64,000 nt of DNA from an uncultured Christensenella sp. (GTDB lineage: Bacteria; Bacillota; Clostridia; Christensenellales; Borkfalkiaceae): NCBI GenBank assembly GCA_910577875.1, contig CAJTNY010000005.1, forward strand, positions 15,502-79,501, written 5' to 3'. The translations under genes were made by a program, and so were the position numbers. The notes beneath the pieces are model-generated. The model ran no database searches. It was not told where the DNA came from and saw nothing but the letters and a program-made list of their open reading frames with translations. Every line of letters begins with the position of its first letter. Position 1 is the first letter of the stretch. Shown here in pieces: positions 40,230 through 48,539 of this stretch.

Positions 40230-43163
40230 ATGTTTAAAAAATATTTTAAAGACAGACTTTTCCGTATATGGTTATCCGTAACCTGTGCGTTGCTTGCCTT
40301 TATGATAGTTGCAGGAACCGTTGCGGGGACCGCTCTCTACGACGTAATAAAAAGCGTGCTAGGCAGAGAGATAGCCGTATACGACGACGGGTACGACGCT
40401 AAATTCGTTGCGGAAACCAACAGTAAGAAAGACGCGTTCAAGCATGCAAACAAGGTGAACGAGGAAATATGCGAAGAAGGCTCCGTTCTTCTCAAAAACG
40501 CAAATGATGCTTTGCCGCTTAACGAAAAAGCGAAAATAAGCGTGTTCGGCAAAAATTCTGTAAATCTCGTTTACGGCGGTTCGGGTTCAGGCGGCGGCAA
40601 CAATAACGGCAAAGTCGGTTTGTATGACAGTTTAAGAGAAGAAGGGTTTATCGTAAACGATACACTCGAAAAGTTTTATAAAGACAACAAGAAAAGCGGT
40701 TCCCCGAGACCCGAAAACTCTAAGGACCTTGACTCTGGCGCGGACGTCGATATTGTTACGGGAGAAACGCCTGCATCGTCATATAACGAAAGTGTTAAAA
40801 GCAGTTATAAAAATTTTAACGACGCCGCAATCGTAGTGCTTTCTCGTATAGGCGGCGAGGGTTTTGATTTGCCGAGACAGTCCGCAGACGATTCCAAACG
40901 TCATTATCTTGAACTTGACCCTAACGAAGCCGACCTTATAAAGCACGTAACGTCGTCGGGTTTCGGTAAAGTAATTGTCGTTATAAATTCGGCGGCGGTT
41001 ATGGAACTCGGCTGGATAGAAAGCGGTGTTTACGGAACGGTCGACGCTTGTCTTTGGATAGGCGCACCGGGCAACTCCGGAATAAACGCGCTCGGTAGAA
41101 TTTTAAACGGTAAAATCAATCCTTCAGGTAAAACCGTCGATACGTGGGCTACGGACCTTCTCGCGGCTCCAGCGGCAGTTAATTTCGGAACTAACGGCGA
41201 AAAAGACGGCGACGCTTACTTAGTGTACGACAATGACGACAAGGAATATTATGCCGAAGGTTATTTCGTAAGCTATGAAGAAGGTATTTACGTAGGATAC
41301 CGCTACTATGAAACGAGAGGATTTACAGACGGCGAGGAATGGTACAAAGAAAATGTAGTCTATCCGTTCGGTTACGGGCTTTCTTATTCCGATTTCAGCT
41401 TGGAAGTAACGGATAAAAACAAACTCGGCACAGAACTGAAACCGACGGAAAAGATTAGTCTTTCTGTCAAAGTAACTAATATTTCCGCAGAGAAAATCTC
41501 TGGAAAAGAAGTCGTTCAGGTTTACGTTACCGCTCCTTATTACGGCGGAGTCGAAAAAGCGCATAAAGTGCTTTGCGGTTTTGCAAAGACCGAAGAACTT
41601 GAAAAAGGCAAATCAGAAACGGTAACTATTGAAATCGACCCCTATTCTTTCGCTTCCTATGACCACGAAGGCAAGGCAATTGAGGGTTACAGAGGTTATC
41701 TTTTAGAACACGGAGATTATGTGTTTACGCTCGGCTCGGACGCGCATAACGCTATAGATACGTTTACTTTAAACCTTGCGGAAGATTATAAATTCGAAAA
41801 GGATAATAACACGCAGACGACGGTAACAAACGTATTCGATAAAACGGATACTAACGGCGGTATCGACGACGAACTTGAAACGGTTTTATCCAGAAGCGAT
41901 TGGGAAGGAACCTGGCCAAAGAAACCTACTTACGAATCGAGAATAAAAGATAAAGCTTTTATAGATTCGATAAGCGGAACAAAGCATAACAACCCCGAAA
42001 CTTTCGATAAAACCGTTGTGACTGGCGCACCCGTGACGGTTACTATGTTTGACTTGGTTTATGCGGAAGATTACAAAGGTTACGACGATGAGAGATGGGA
42101 AGCTATTTTGGACAGTCTGACAGTGGACGATATGCTTAAACTCGTTGGAAGGGGAGCTTTTAATACCCAGCCGATAAGCAAGATTGAAAAAAATCAGACG
42201 ACGGATGCGGACGGTCCCGCGGGTTTCACAATCTTTATGGGCGAAGATACGATATATCTTACCTGTGCTTATGCGTCGGAAGTGGTTATGGCTTCTACTT
42301 GGAATGTTGATTTGATTTATAAGCTTGGACAGAGCGTAGGTGAAGAAGGACTTTGGGGCAATGCCAAAGGCGACGGAACGTCGTACAGCGGCTGGTATGC
42401 TCCAGCAGCCAATATACACAGAACAGCGTTCGGAGGAAGAAATTTCGAGTATTTTTCGGAAGACGGCTTTATATCGGGAGTTATGGCGGCTGCCGAAATT
42501 AAGGGCGCGGCGAGCAAGGGTGTGTATTGTTATATGAAGCATTTCGTCGCAAATGATCAAGAAACGCATCGCTCTCTTACGGGGCTTTGTACTTGGCTTA
42601 CCGAACAGTCATTGAGAGAAATATATCTTAAACCTTTCGAGATTGCAGTTAAAGAGGGGAATGCAACGGGAATAATGTCGTCGTTCAACCGCCTAGGCGG
42701 AACTTGGGCGGGCGGAGATTACAGATTGCTAACGACCGTTTTGAGAGATGAATGGGGCTTTAAAGGCACCGTTATATGCGACTTCAATACAAACAGATAT
42801 ATGAACCCCAAACAGATGATTTATGCAGGCGGCGATTTGAATCTTAGTACTCTTGCGGACAGAAGATGGCAGAACGCGGACGCTAATTCCAATGCGGATT
42901 TGACCGTTTTGCGCAGAGCTTCCAAAAATATTCTCTATACCGTATCGCTAAGCAATTCTATGAATGCCAAGGCAAAATATTATTTACTGCCTGCCTGGCT
43001 TATAATAACGATTGTAATTATGGTCGTTGTTTCAGTCGGACTTGCCGTATGGGGAGTATTCGTTATTCTCGGCGCAAGAAAGCGCGTATCAGCTATTATC
43101 GCGCCGGAGGCGGATGAACAAGCCGAAGCTGCGGCGGCGAACGGGGCGGATGGCAGTGAATAA
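40230..43163 (+). CDS. Membrane-bound family 3 glycoside hydrolase with swapped domains
   Basis: A 977-aa GH3 enzyme, paralogous to the one at 35063 and with the same permuted order: alpha/beta-sandwich first (CEEGSVLLKNANDALPL, near 75-90), a fibronectin III-like part, then the barrel with TTDADGPAGFT, SGWYAPAANIHRTAFGGRNFEYFSEDG, YMKHFVANDQETHR and nucleophile D851 in VICDFN, followed by YAGGDLNLS. It has a membrane helix at each end (about 12-38 and 915-945), and a cytoplasmic tail that is basic, then acidic. The enzyme domain would thus be an external loop held at both ends, with no stalk. Substrate probably a beta-linked oligosaccharide; not determinable here. Confidence 0.9.
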   Translation: MFKKYFKDRLFRIWLSVTCALLAFMIVAGTVAGTALYDVIKSVLGREIAVYDDGYDAKFVAETNSKKDAFKHANKVNEEICEEGSVLLKNANDALPLNEKAKISVFGKNSVNLVYGGSGSGGGNNNGKVGLYDSLREEGFIVNDTLEKFYKDNKKSGSPRPENSKDLDSGADVDIVTGETPASSYNESVKSSYKNFNDAAIVVLSRIGGEGFDLPRQSADDSKRHYLELDPNEADLIKHVTSSGFGKVIVVINSAAVMELGWIESGVYGTVDACLWIGAPGNSGINALGRILNGKINPSGKTVDTWATDLLAAPAAVNFGTNGEKDGDAYLVYDNDDKEYYAEGYFVSYEEGIYVGYRYYETRGFTDGEEWYKENVVYPFGYGLSYSDFSLEVTDKNKLGTELKPTEKISLSVKVTNISAEKISGKEVVQVYVTAPYYGGVEKAHKVLCGFAKTEELEKGKSETVTIEIDPYSFASYDHEGKAIEGYRGYLLEHGDYVFTLGSDAHNAIDTFTLNLAEDYKFEKDNNTQTTVTNVFDKTDTNGGIDDELETVLSRSDWEGTWPKKPTYESRIKDKAFIDSISGTKHNNPETFDKTVVTGAPVTVTMFDLVYAEDYKGYDDERWEAILDSLTVDDMLKLVGRGAFNTQPISKIEKNQTTDADGPAGFTIFMGEDTIYLTCAYASEVVMASTWNVDLIYKLGQSVGEEGLWGNAKGDGTSYSGWYAPAANIHRTAFGGRNFEYFSEDGFISGVMAAAEIKGAASKGVYCYMKHFVANDQETHRSLTGLCTWLTEQSLREIYLKPFEIAVKEGNATGIMSSFNRLGGTWAGGDYRLLTTVLRDEWGFKGTVICDFNTNRYMNPKQMIYAGGDLNLSTLADRRWQNADANSNADLTVLRRASKNILYTVSLSNSMNAKAKYYLLPAWLIITIVIMVVVSVGLAVWGVFVILGARKRVSAIIAPEADEQAEAAAANGADGSE

Positions 43164-43195
43164 ATAAAAAGATTATACGTTTTTTCTCCAATATA

Positions 43196-43231
43196 AAAAA
43201 CGGGACTTGCTTGTTTGCAGGTCTCGTTTTT
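43196..43231 (+). terminator. Terminator after the glycosidase locus
   Basis: A 15-bp stem with two G-T wobbles (AAAAACGGGACTTGC with GCAGGTCTCGTTTTT), a 6-base loop and T-run. Confidence 0.8.
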
Positions 43232-43263
43232 CGTTAAAAAATGTTTATATAATCCATATTTCG

Positions 43264-43291
43264 GCATATAACGACTTAAAACGGCATATTA
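43264..43291 (+). promoter_or_regulatory. Possible sigma-E type promoter for spoIIID
   Basis: GCATATA and CATATTAT, 13 bases apart, resemble the mother-cell sigma-E pattern (near ATA at -35, CATA at -10). They lie 25 bp before the spoIIID ATG, where such a promoter would be expected. The spacing is slightly short and the region is AT-rich. Confidence 0.3.
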
Positions 43292-43315
43292 TTTTAGTAC
43301 GCGGAGGTGCAAAAT

Positions 43316-43573
43316 ATGTACGACTATATCGCCGAAAGGGTAATCAAAGAGGGAAAATATATAATAGAAACAAATTCAACCGTGCGTGCGACTGCAATGT
43401 ATTTCAAAATTTCAAAATCAACCGTACATAAAGACGTGACGGAGCGTTTGAAAAATATTGACAAATCGCTGTTTACGGACGTTCGCGGAGTATTGAACAA
43501 AAATCTTTCCGAAAGGCATATAAGAGGCGGAATCGCTACGAAAAATAAATACATGCATAAGGGTAATTTATAA
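43316..43573 (+). CDS. spoIIID: Stage III sporulation transcriptional regulator SpoIIID
   Basis: An 85-aa DNA-binding protein that controls mother-cell genes during sporulation. The whole chain matches the family: RVIKEGKYIIETNSTVRATA, the helix-turn-helix YFKISKSTVHKDVTERL, then SLFTDVRGVLNKNLSERHIRGGIATKNKY. The start is the ATG 8 bases after GGAGG. Monocistronic between two transcription boundaries. It is the main evidence that the organism comes from a spore-forming lineage. Confidence 0.95.
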   Translation: MYDYIAERVIKEGKYIIETNSTVRATAMYFKISKSTVHKDVTERLKNIDKSLFTDVRGVLNKNLSERHIRGGIATKNKYMHKGNL

Positions 43574-43612
43574 TTAGGTTTAAATTTTTACAGTATTTTC
43601 ATATCAATAAAT

Positions 43613-43641
43613 TTGAAAATACATATCGGTTGTGATATAAT
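43613..43641 (+). promoter_or_regulatory. Promoter of the activase/dehydratase-like genes
   Basis: TTGAAA, 17 bases, TATAAT with an extended -10 TGA. It ends 32 bp before the ATG at 43674. Confidence 0.7.
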
Positions 43642-43673
43642 GAGTACAGTAAAAGAAATTATTGGATAAGCCA

Positions 43674-46601
43674 ATGATAAAATTAATGGGTATCGACGTC
43701 GGTTCGACTACTGTAAAGGTAAGCGTTATCGATGAAAACGGAAAAATTATTTATAAATCCTATGTCCGTCATTTTGCGCGCGTAAAAGAAACGGTTCTTA
43801 ACGAACTCAAAAATTTGCGCGATAAATTCGGCGGTGATTATTCGGTAAGTATAACCGGAAGCGCGGGGTTAGGACTTTCACAGCGAAGCGGGCTGAATTT
43901 TGTGCAAGAGGTTCAGGCTGCCTTTATCGCTATAAGAAAATATTATCCTGACGCGGACGCGGCGGTTGAGCTGGGCGGAGAGGACGCGAAAATCATTTTC
44001 ATTACCGGTGGCACAGAACAGCGTATGAACGGAAGTTGTGCAGGTGGAACGGGCGCTTTTATAGACCAGATGGCGACGCTTTTAAATATCAGCGTAACGG
44101 AAATGGACGAATATGCGCTTAAATCTCAAAAAACTTACCCGATAGCGTCGCGCTGCGGAGTGTTTGCGAAATCGGACGTTCAACCGTTGATTAATCAGGG
44201 CGCAAACAAAGAAGATATTGCCGCATCTATATTTCAGGCGGTCGTAGACCAGACGGTTTCGGGACTTGCGCAGGGCAGAAGAATAAAAGGCAAAGTGTTG
44301 TTTTTAGGTGGACCTTTACACTTTTTGAAAGCATTGAGGAAAGCTTTCATAACTACTTTGAAGCTTACGGAAGAAAATGCCGTGTTTCCCGAAGACGCGC
44401 CTTGTTTTATGTCTATCGGCGCGGCTCTCGGCTCTGTCGGCGTGGATAGCGAAAATATAGATGATATTATATCAAAAGTCGAAAACGTGCATGAAAGCGA
44501 CGAGATTGTTACTGGCGAGCCGCTTTTTCTCAGTAAAGAAGAATATGCCGAATTCGTAAAACGGCACCGCGCAACTGATTTGAAATTTGCCGAAATCGAA
44601 AATTATTCGGGCGATTGTTTTCTCGGAATAGACTCGGGTTCAACAACTACAAAGCTTATGCTTATCACTCCCGACTGCCGTATACTTTATTCGCATTACC
44701 AGTCAAACAACGGCCAGCCGCTCGACGTTATAATTTCAAAACTTAAAGAAATTTACAGCCTCGGCGGTGACAGAATAAAAATCCGCGCAAGCGCGGTGAC
44801 AGGTTATGGCGAAGACCTTATAAAGAGCGCTCTCAAAGCCGACTTCGGTATAGTGGAAACGGTCGCTCACTTCAAAGCCGCATTGCATTTTAATCCTAAG
44901 GTCGACTTCATTATCGATATAGGCGGTCAGGATATCAAATGTTTTAAAATCAAAAACGGCGCAATCGATTCGATAATGCTAAACGAAGCTTGTTCGTCAG
45001 GCTGCGGTTCTTTCATACAGACTTTTGCGCGCGCAATGGGGATCGAGATAGATAAGTTTTCACAGGAAGGCTTGTACGCTAAGCATCCCGTCGAGCTCGG
45101 TTCGCGCTGTACGGTATTTATGAACAGCGCGGTAAAACAGGCGCAGAAAGAAGGCGCGGGAGTGGACGATATCTCTGCGGGACTTTCCTCGTCGATAGTC
45201 AAAAACGCAATTTACAAAGTAATAAGAGCATCGAGCTCGGACGAGCTCGGAGAAAATATCGTCGTTCAGGGCGGTACTTTTTTAAACGACGCTGTTCTGC
45301 GTTCGTTCGAAAAAGAAACGGGCAAGCAGGTTATACGTCCCGGTATTGCGGGACTTATGGGCGCGTTCGGCGCGGCGCTTTACGCTATGGAAAATATATC
45401 AGGCGAAAGCAGTACACTCGGCATAGATGAACTGGAAAAATTCAATTATATTTCAAAATCTTCAAACTGTCGCGGTTGTACTTCTAACTGCAATATAAAC
45501 ATAATATCTTTCGGCGACGGAAGAAAATACGTTTCCGGCAATAAGTGTGAAAGGGGTGCGGGACTTGCGCCTGCCTCGTCTGAATTGGACATATTTACAT
45601 ATAAACAGACAAGACTTCTGGAAACGGTAAAGGGCGTTAAAGGTAAGCGTGGGAAAGCAGGGCTTCCTTTACAGCTCATAATGTACGAGCAGCTTCCACT
45701 GTGGGCGGGATTCTTTGAAAGTATTGGTTTCGAGGTTGTTCTATCAGAGAAATCGTCAAGAAATTTGTATTTCAAGGGTCAGCATACAGTCGCGTCCGAT
45801 ACGGCTTGTTATCCTGCAAAATTAATGCACGGTCATATTGAAAGCCTTCTCGATAAAGGCGCGGATTTTATATTTCTGCCCTGTGAAAGTTATAATATAG
45901 ACGAACACTGTTCTTCCAACCATTATAACTGCCCTGTAGTCGCATACTATCCGGAACTATTAAAAGCTAATAACGAAAGGTTGAACGACGATAATTTCAT
46001 TATGCCTTATCTCGATTTGAATATGCGTTCGAATACCGTTAAAAGACTATACTCGGTTTTCGCAAAGTACGGGGTGCGTAAGCGCGAAATCGCAAAGGGG
46101 CTCGATGATGGTTTTGCAAGGCTCGAAGCTTACCATACCGATGTTAAAAATAAGGCGGAAGAAATACTCGAAAAAGCTAACGCCGGAAACAAGCAGGTAA
46201 TTATTCTTGCTGGAAGACCTTATCATCTCGACGGCGAAATTAACCACGGCATAAATAAATTATTGACTTCTCTCGGGCTTGCGGTTCTCTCCGAGGATAG
46301 TATATTCGATAAAACCGAGAAGGTAAAAGTCAACGTGTTAAACCAGTGGACTTATCACGCAAGACTTTACCGCGCCGCCGATTTTGCTGCGAAGCACAAA
46401 AACGTAAATTTGGTACAGCTCGTTTCGTTCGGTTGCGGACTCGATGCAATAACTACGGACGAAGTGCGCGCTATTCTCGAAAAAAACGGCAAACTGTACA
46501 CACAGATTAAAATCGACGAGATAAACAATCTCGGAGTCGTTAAAATCAGACTGAGAAGTTTACTCGCCGCGATTGAAGAAACCAATAAACGAATTATTTG
46601 A
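43674..46601 (+). CDS. Two-domain acyl-CoA dehydratase activase-like ATPase (BadF/BcrA family plus DUF2229)
   Basis: A 975-aa protein with two ASKHA ATPase domains in tandem. The first has GIDVGSTTVKVSV, GGEDAKI, GSCAGGTGAF and ASRCGVFAKSD. The second, starting near residue 315, has GIDSGSTTTKLML, GGQDIKCFKIK, NEACSSGCGSF and GSRCTVFMNSAV. Activases of this family use a cysteine from each half to hold one 4Fe-4S cluster and drive ATP-dependent low-potential electron transfer; here the two halves are fused. A DUF2229-type region follows (about 670-900, LPLWAGFFESIGFEVVLS, DTACYPAKLMHGH, LPCESYNID). The first ATG after the promoter is used; its ribosome site is weak. Confidence 0.88.
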   Translation: MIKLMGIDVGSTTVKVSVIDENGKIIYKSYVRHFARVKETVLNELKNLRDKFGGDYSVSITGSAGLGLSQRSGLNFVQEVQAAFIAIRKYYPDADAAVELGGEDAKIIFITGGTEQRMNGSCAGGTGAFIDQMATLLNISVTEMDEYALKSQKTYPIASRCGVFAKSDVQPLINQGANKEDIAASIFQAVVDQTVSGLAQGRRIKGKVLFLGGPLHFLKALRKAFITTLKLTEENAVFPEDAPCFMSIGAALGSVGVDSENIDDIISKVENVHESDEIVTGEPLFLSKEEYAEFVKRHRATDLKFAEIENYSGDCFLGIDSGSTTTKLMLITPDCRILYSHYQSNNGQPLDVIISKLKEIYSLGGDRIKIRASAVTGYGEDLIKSALKADFGIVETVAHFKAALHFNPKVDFIIDIGGQDIKCFKIKNGAIDSIMLNEACSSGCGSFIQTFARAMGIEIDKFSQEGLYAKHPVELGSRCTVFMNSAVKQAQKEGAGVDDISAGLSSSIVKNAIYKVIRASSSDELGENIVVQGGTFLNDAVLRSFEKETGKQVIRPGIAGLMGAFGAALYAMENISGESSTLGIDELEKFNYISKSSNCRGCTSNCNINIISFGDGRKYVSGNKCERGAGLAPASSELDIFTYKQTRLLETVKGVKGKRGKAGLPLQLIMYEQLPLWAGFFESIGFEVVLSEKSSRNLYFKGQHTVASDTACYPAKLMHGHIESLLDKGADFIFLPCESYNIDEHCSSNHYNCPVVAYYPELLKANNERLNDDNFIMPYLDLNMRSNTVKRLYSVFAKYGVRKREIAKGLDDGFARLEAYHTDVKNKAEEILEKANAGNKQVIILAGRPYHLDGEINHGINKLLTSLGLAVLSEDSIFDKTEKVKVNVLNQWTYHARLYRAADFAAKHKNVNLVQLVSFGCGLDAITTDEVRAILEKNGKLYTQIKIDEINNLGVVKIRLRSLLAAIEETNKRII

Positions 46602-46603
46602 TT

Positions 46604-47863
46604 ATGGAAGAGAAGATTACCGATTATACAAACGACTATCCCAAGTGGGACAAGTCTATGAAGTCAACTCATAAAATACTCGTGCCGAATATGCTTCCCT
46701 GGCATTTTCTGATAATACAGGAATTGTTGAAAATGGAAGGGTACGATATAGAAGTATTGACCAACGATTCGCGAAACGTTATAGACGAAGGATTGAAACA
46801 CGTGCATAACGATACGTGTTATCCATGTCTTTGCGTTGTCGGGCAGTATATAGACGCGCTTAAAAGCGGTAAATATGATTTGGAACACACCGCGCTTATG
46901 ATTACGCAGACCGGCGGCGGGTGCAGAGCTTCGAATTATTTGCCGCTCGTCAGAAAAGCCGTAAAAATTAACTTTCCGAACGTACCCGTGGTTTCACTTA
47001 ATTTTTCTGGGCTTGAAAAAGAATCGTCGTTCAACGTGAGCGCAAAGCTGTTTTTAAAACTTGCGTTTGCTATAATTTACGGCGACACAATGATGTGGTG
47101 TTATAACCAGACAAAACCGTATGAGGCGGAAAAAGGTTCGGCAGACACCGCGCGCGACGAAATACTCGATTATGTGCTTTCAAAATTCAAAAAGGGCGGT
47201 TATAAAAAATACAAGAAAATCTGCGGGTATATTATAGAAAGATTTGCTAAGGTAAAGCGTACGGGCGAAAAGAAAATCAAAGTAGGAATAGTCGGCGAAA
47301 TTTATGTAAAATATTCTTATCTTGCGAATAACAACCTTGAAAAATTTCTTATATCGGAGGGTTGCGAACCGGTTGTACCTACGCTGTTTGACTTTATTCT
47401 TTTTATGGTCGTAAACTATATAAACGAACACGAGATGTATGGACACCATAAAAAGTCGGGATTTATTTATAAATTGGTTTACAGAATACTGCACAAGATG
47501 CAGATAAACGTAAAGAAACTGTTTGAAAAAGAAGGCAGTTTTATGCCTATCCACGAAATGGAACATCTGAGAAAATGCGCTGACCGAGTAATAAATCAAG
47601 GCGCTAAAATGGGAGAGGGTTGGCTTATTCCCGCCGAAATTGCGTCGTTTTGCGAAACAGGCGTTTCGAATATAATCTGTGCCCAGCCGTTCGGGTGTTT
47701 GCCTAACCATATTGTCGGTAAAGGCACGATACGGACTTTAAAAAATATTTATCACGACAGCAATATCGTTGCGGTTGATTACGACCCTTCGGCGACAAAG
47801 GTAAATCAGGAAAACAGAATTAAACTGATGCTTGCAACGGCGCGCGACAAACTGAATGTTTGA
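46604..47863 (+). CDS. 2-hydroxyacyl-CoA dehydratase/double-cubane-cluster family protein
   Basis: A 419-aa protein of the HgdB/FldC-like superfamily, the electron acceptor partner of the preceding activase. Cysteine motifs likely to bind iron-sulfur clusters are NDTCYPCLCVVGQ, TQTGGGCRASNY and AQPFGCLPNHIVGKG. In many Firmicutes the activase and this domain form one chain of about 1400 residues; here they are two genes 2 bp apart. No CoA-transferase or second dehydratase subunit is adjacent, which argues against a simple amino-acid fermentation dehydratase and fits the group of reductases with unknown small substrates. Confidence 0.83.
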   Translation: MEEKITDYTNDYPKWDKSMKSTHKILVPNMLPWHFLIIQELLKMEGYDIEVLTNDSRNVIDEGLKHVHNDTCYPCLCVVGQYIDALKSGKYDLEHTALMITQTGGGCRASNYLPLVRKAVKINFPNVPVVSLNFSGLEKESSFNVSAKLFLKLAFAIIYGDTMMWCYNQTKPYEAEKGSADTARDEILDYVLSKFKKGGYKKYKKICGYIIERFAKVKRTGEKKIKVGIVGEIYVKYSYLANNNLEKFLISEGCEPVVPTLFDFILFMVVNYINEHEMYGHHKKSGFIYKLVYRILHKMQINVKKLFEKEGSFMPIHEMEHLRKCADRVINQGAKMGEGWLIPAEIASFCETGVSNIICAQPFGCLPNHIVGKGTIRTLKNIYHDSNIVAVDYDPSATKVNQENRIKLMLATARDKLNV

Positions 47864-47900
47864 ATTTCATTAAAAGTTAAATTGCGCACATATGATATAA

Positions 47901-47935
47901 AAAAGGTTATCGGATAGTTTATACGATAACCTTTT
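47901..47935. terminator. Bidirectional terminator between convergent genes
   Basis: AAAAGGTTATCG and CGATAACCTTTT form a 12-bp perfect stem with an 11-base loop between the dehydratase-like gene and the minus-strand nitroreductase gene. Confidence 0.8.
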
Positions 47936-47950
47936 GACTTTCAGGTATAA

Positions 47951-48484
47951 CTATTTAATAAGCTGGTAAGTATCTTCAAGCGGGCGGCGGACTTTATTGC
48001 GTAACGGATAGCCTACGGCTTTATGCCCGAGCGCAATTACGAGCGGAAACCGCGTGCCTTCTGGAAGATTCAGAAATTTCGCAATGCCTTTTTCGTCGCG
48101 CAGTCCAGCGATACAGCTCTGTATTCCCGTATCCTCGGAAGCAAGCGTAATGTACGCTGTTAAAATTCCTATATCGTTTGCAATAAACGGTTCGTTTGAA
48201 ACGGTTCTCGTACCGCGTTCGATTTTTACGGGTTCGGTTTGCTGAATTACTATATAAGCCGTTGCGGCATCCGCCCATTTATTTGCACCGTTGGTTTGAA
48301 TGTTTTTAGCAAAGAGCTTAGCTTTTTCGCCGTTTATTCCGTAAAGTTTATAAGGCTGTCCGTTTACGGCGGAGGGAGCAAGGATTGCAAGCCTGCAAAT
48401 CCGTTCGAGTTCGCTGTCCTTAACGGGTTCGTCCGAAAATTCGCGCGTGGACTGCCTTGCGATAAATAATTGTTCCAAATTCAT
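47951..48484 (-). CDS. Nitroreductase family protein
   Basis: A 177-aa FMN-dependent NAD(P)H oxidoreductase. It has the family opening FIARQSTREFSDEPV (FMN phosphate contacts R-S-T-R), the block LAILAPSAVNGQPYKLYGI, and the C-terminal glycine-rich IALGHKAVGYP. The ATG giving MNLEQLFIARQ is preferred because GGAG lies 9 bases upstream; an in-frame ATG 15 bp earlier has no ribosome site. Physiological substrate unknown. It sits downstream of transketolase but behind a hairpin. Confidence 0.9.
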   Translation of the reverse strand: MNLEQLFIARQSTREFSDEPVKDSELERICRLAILAPSAVNGQPYKLYGINGEKAKLFAKNIQTNGANKWADAATAYIVIQQTEPVKIERGTRTVSNEPFIANDIGILTAYITLASEDTGIQSCIAGLRDEKGIAKFLNLPEGTRFPLVIALGHKAVGYPLRNKVRRPLEDTYQLIK

Positions 48485-48508
48485 AAAAAATTTCTCCATA
48501 ATATAATA

Positions 48509-48531
48509 TACGGCGGTAATTTACCGCCGTA
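48509..48531 (-). terminator. Hairpin between transketolase and nitroreductase genes
   Basis: TACGGCGGTA/TACCGCCGTA with a 3-base loop, 8 bp after the transketolase stop. The following bases are TATATTATATTAT, so termination may be partial, and the same bases could provide a -10 for the nitroreductase gene. Confidence 0.5.
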
Positions 48532-48539
48532 TTACTTTT

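Noticed and set aside
41886..42569. Minus-strand frame inside the second GH3 gene
   Set aside because: It lies opposite the catalytic barrel with no start signals; the sense strand carries all GH3 motifs.
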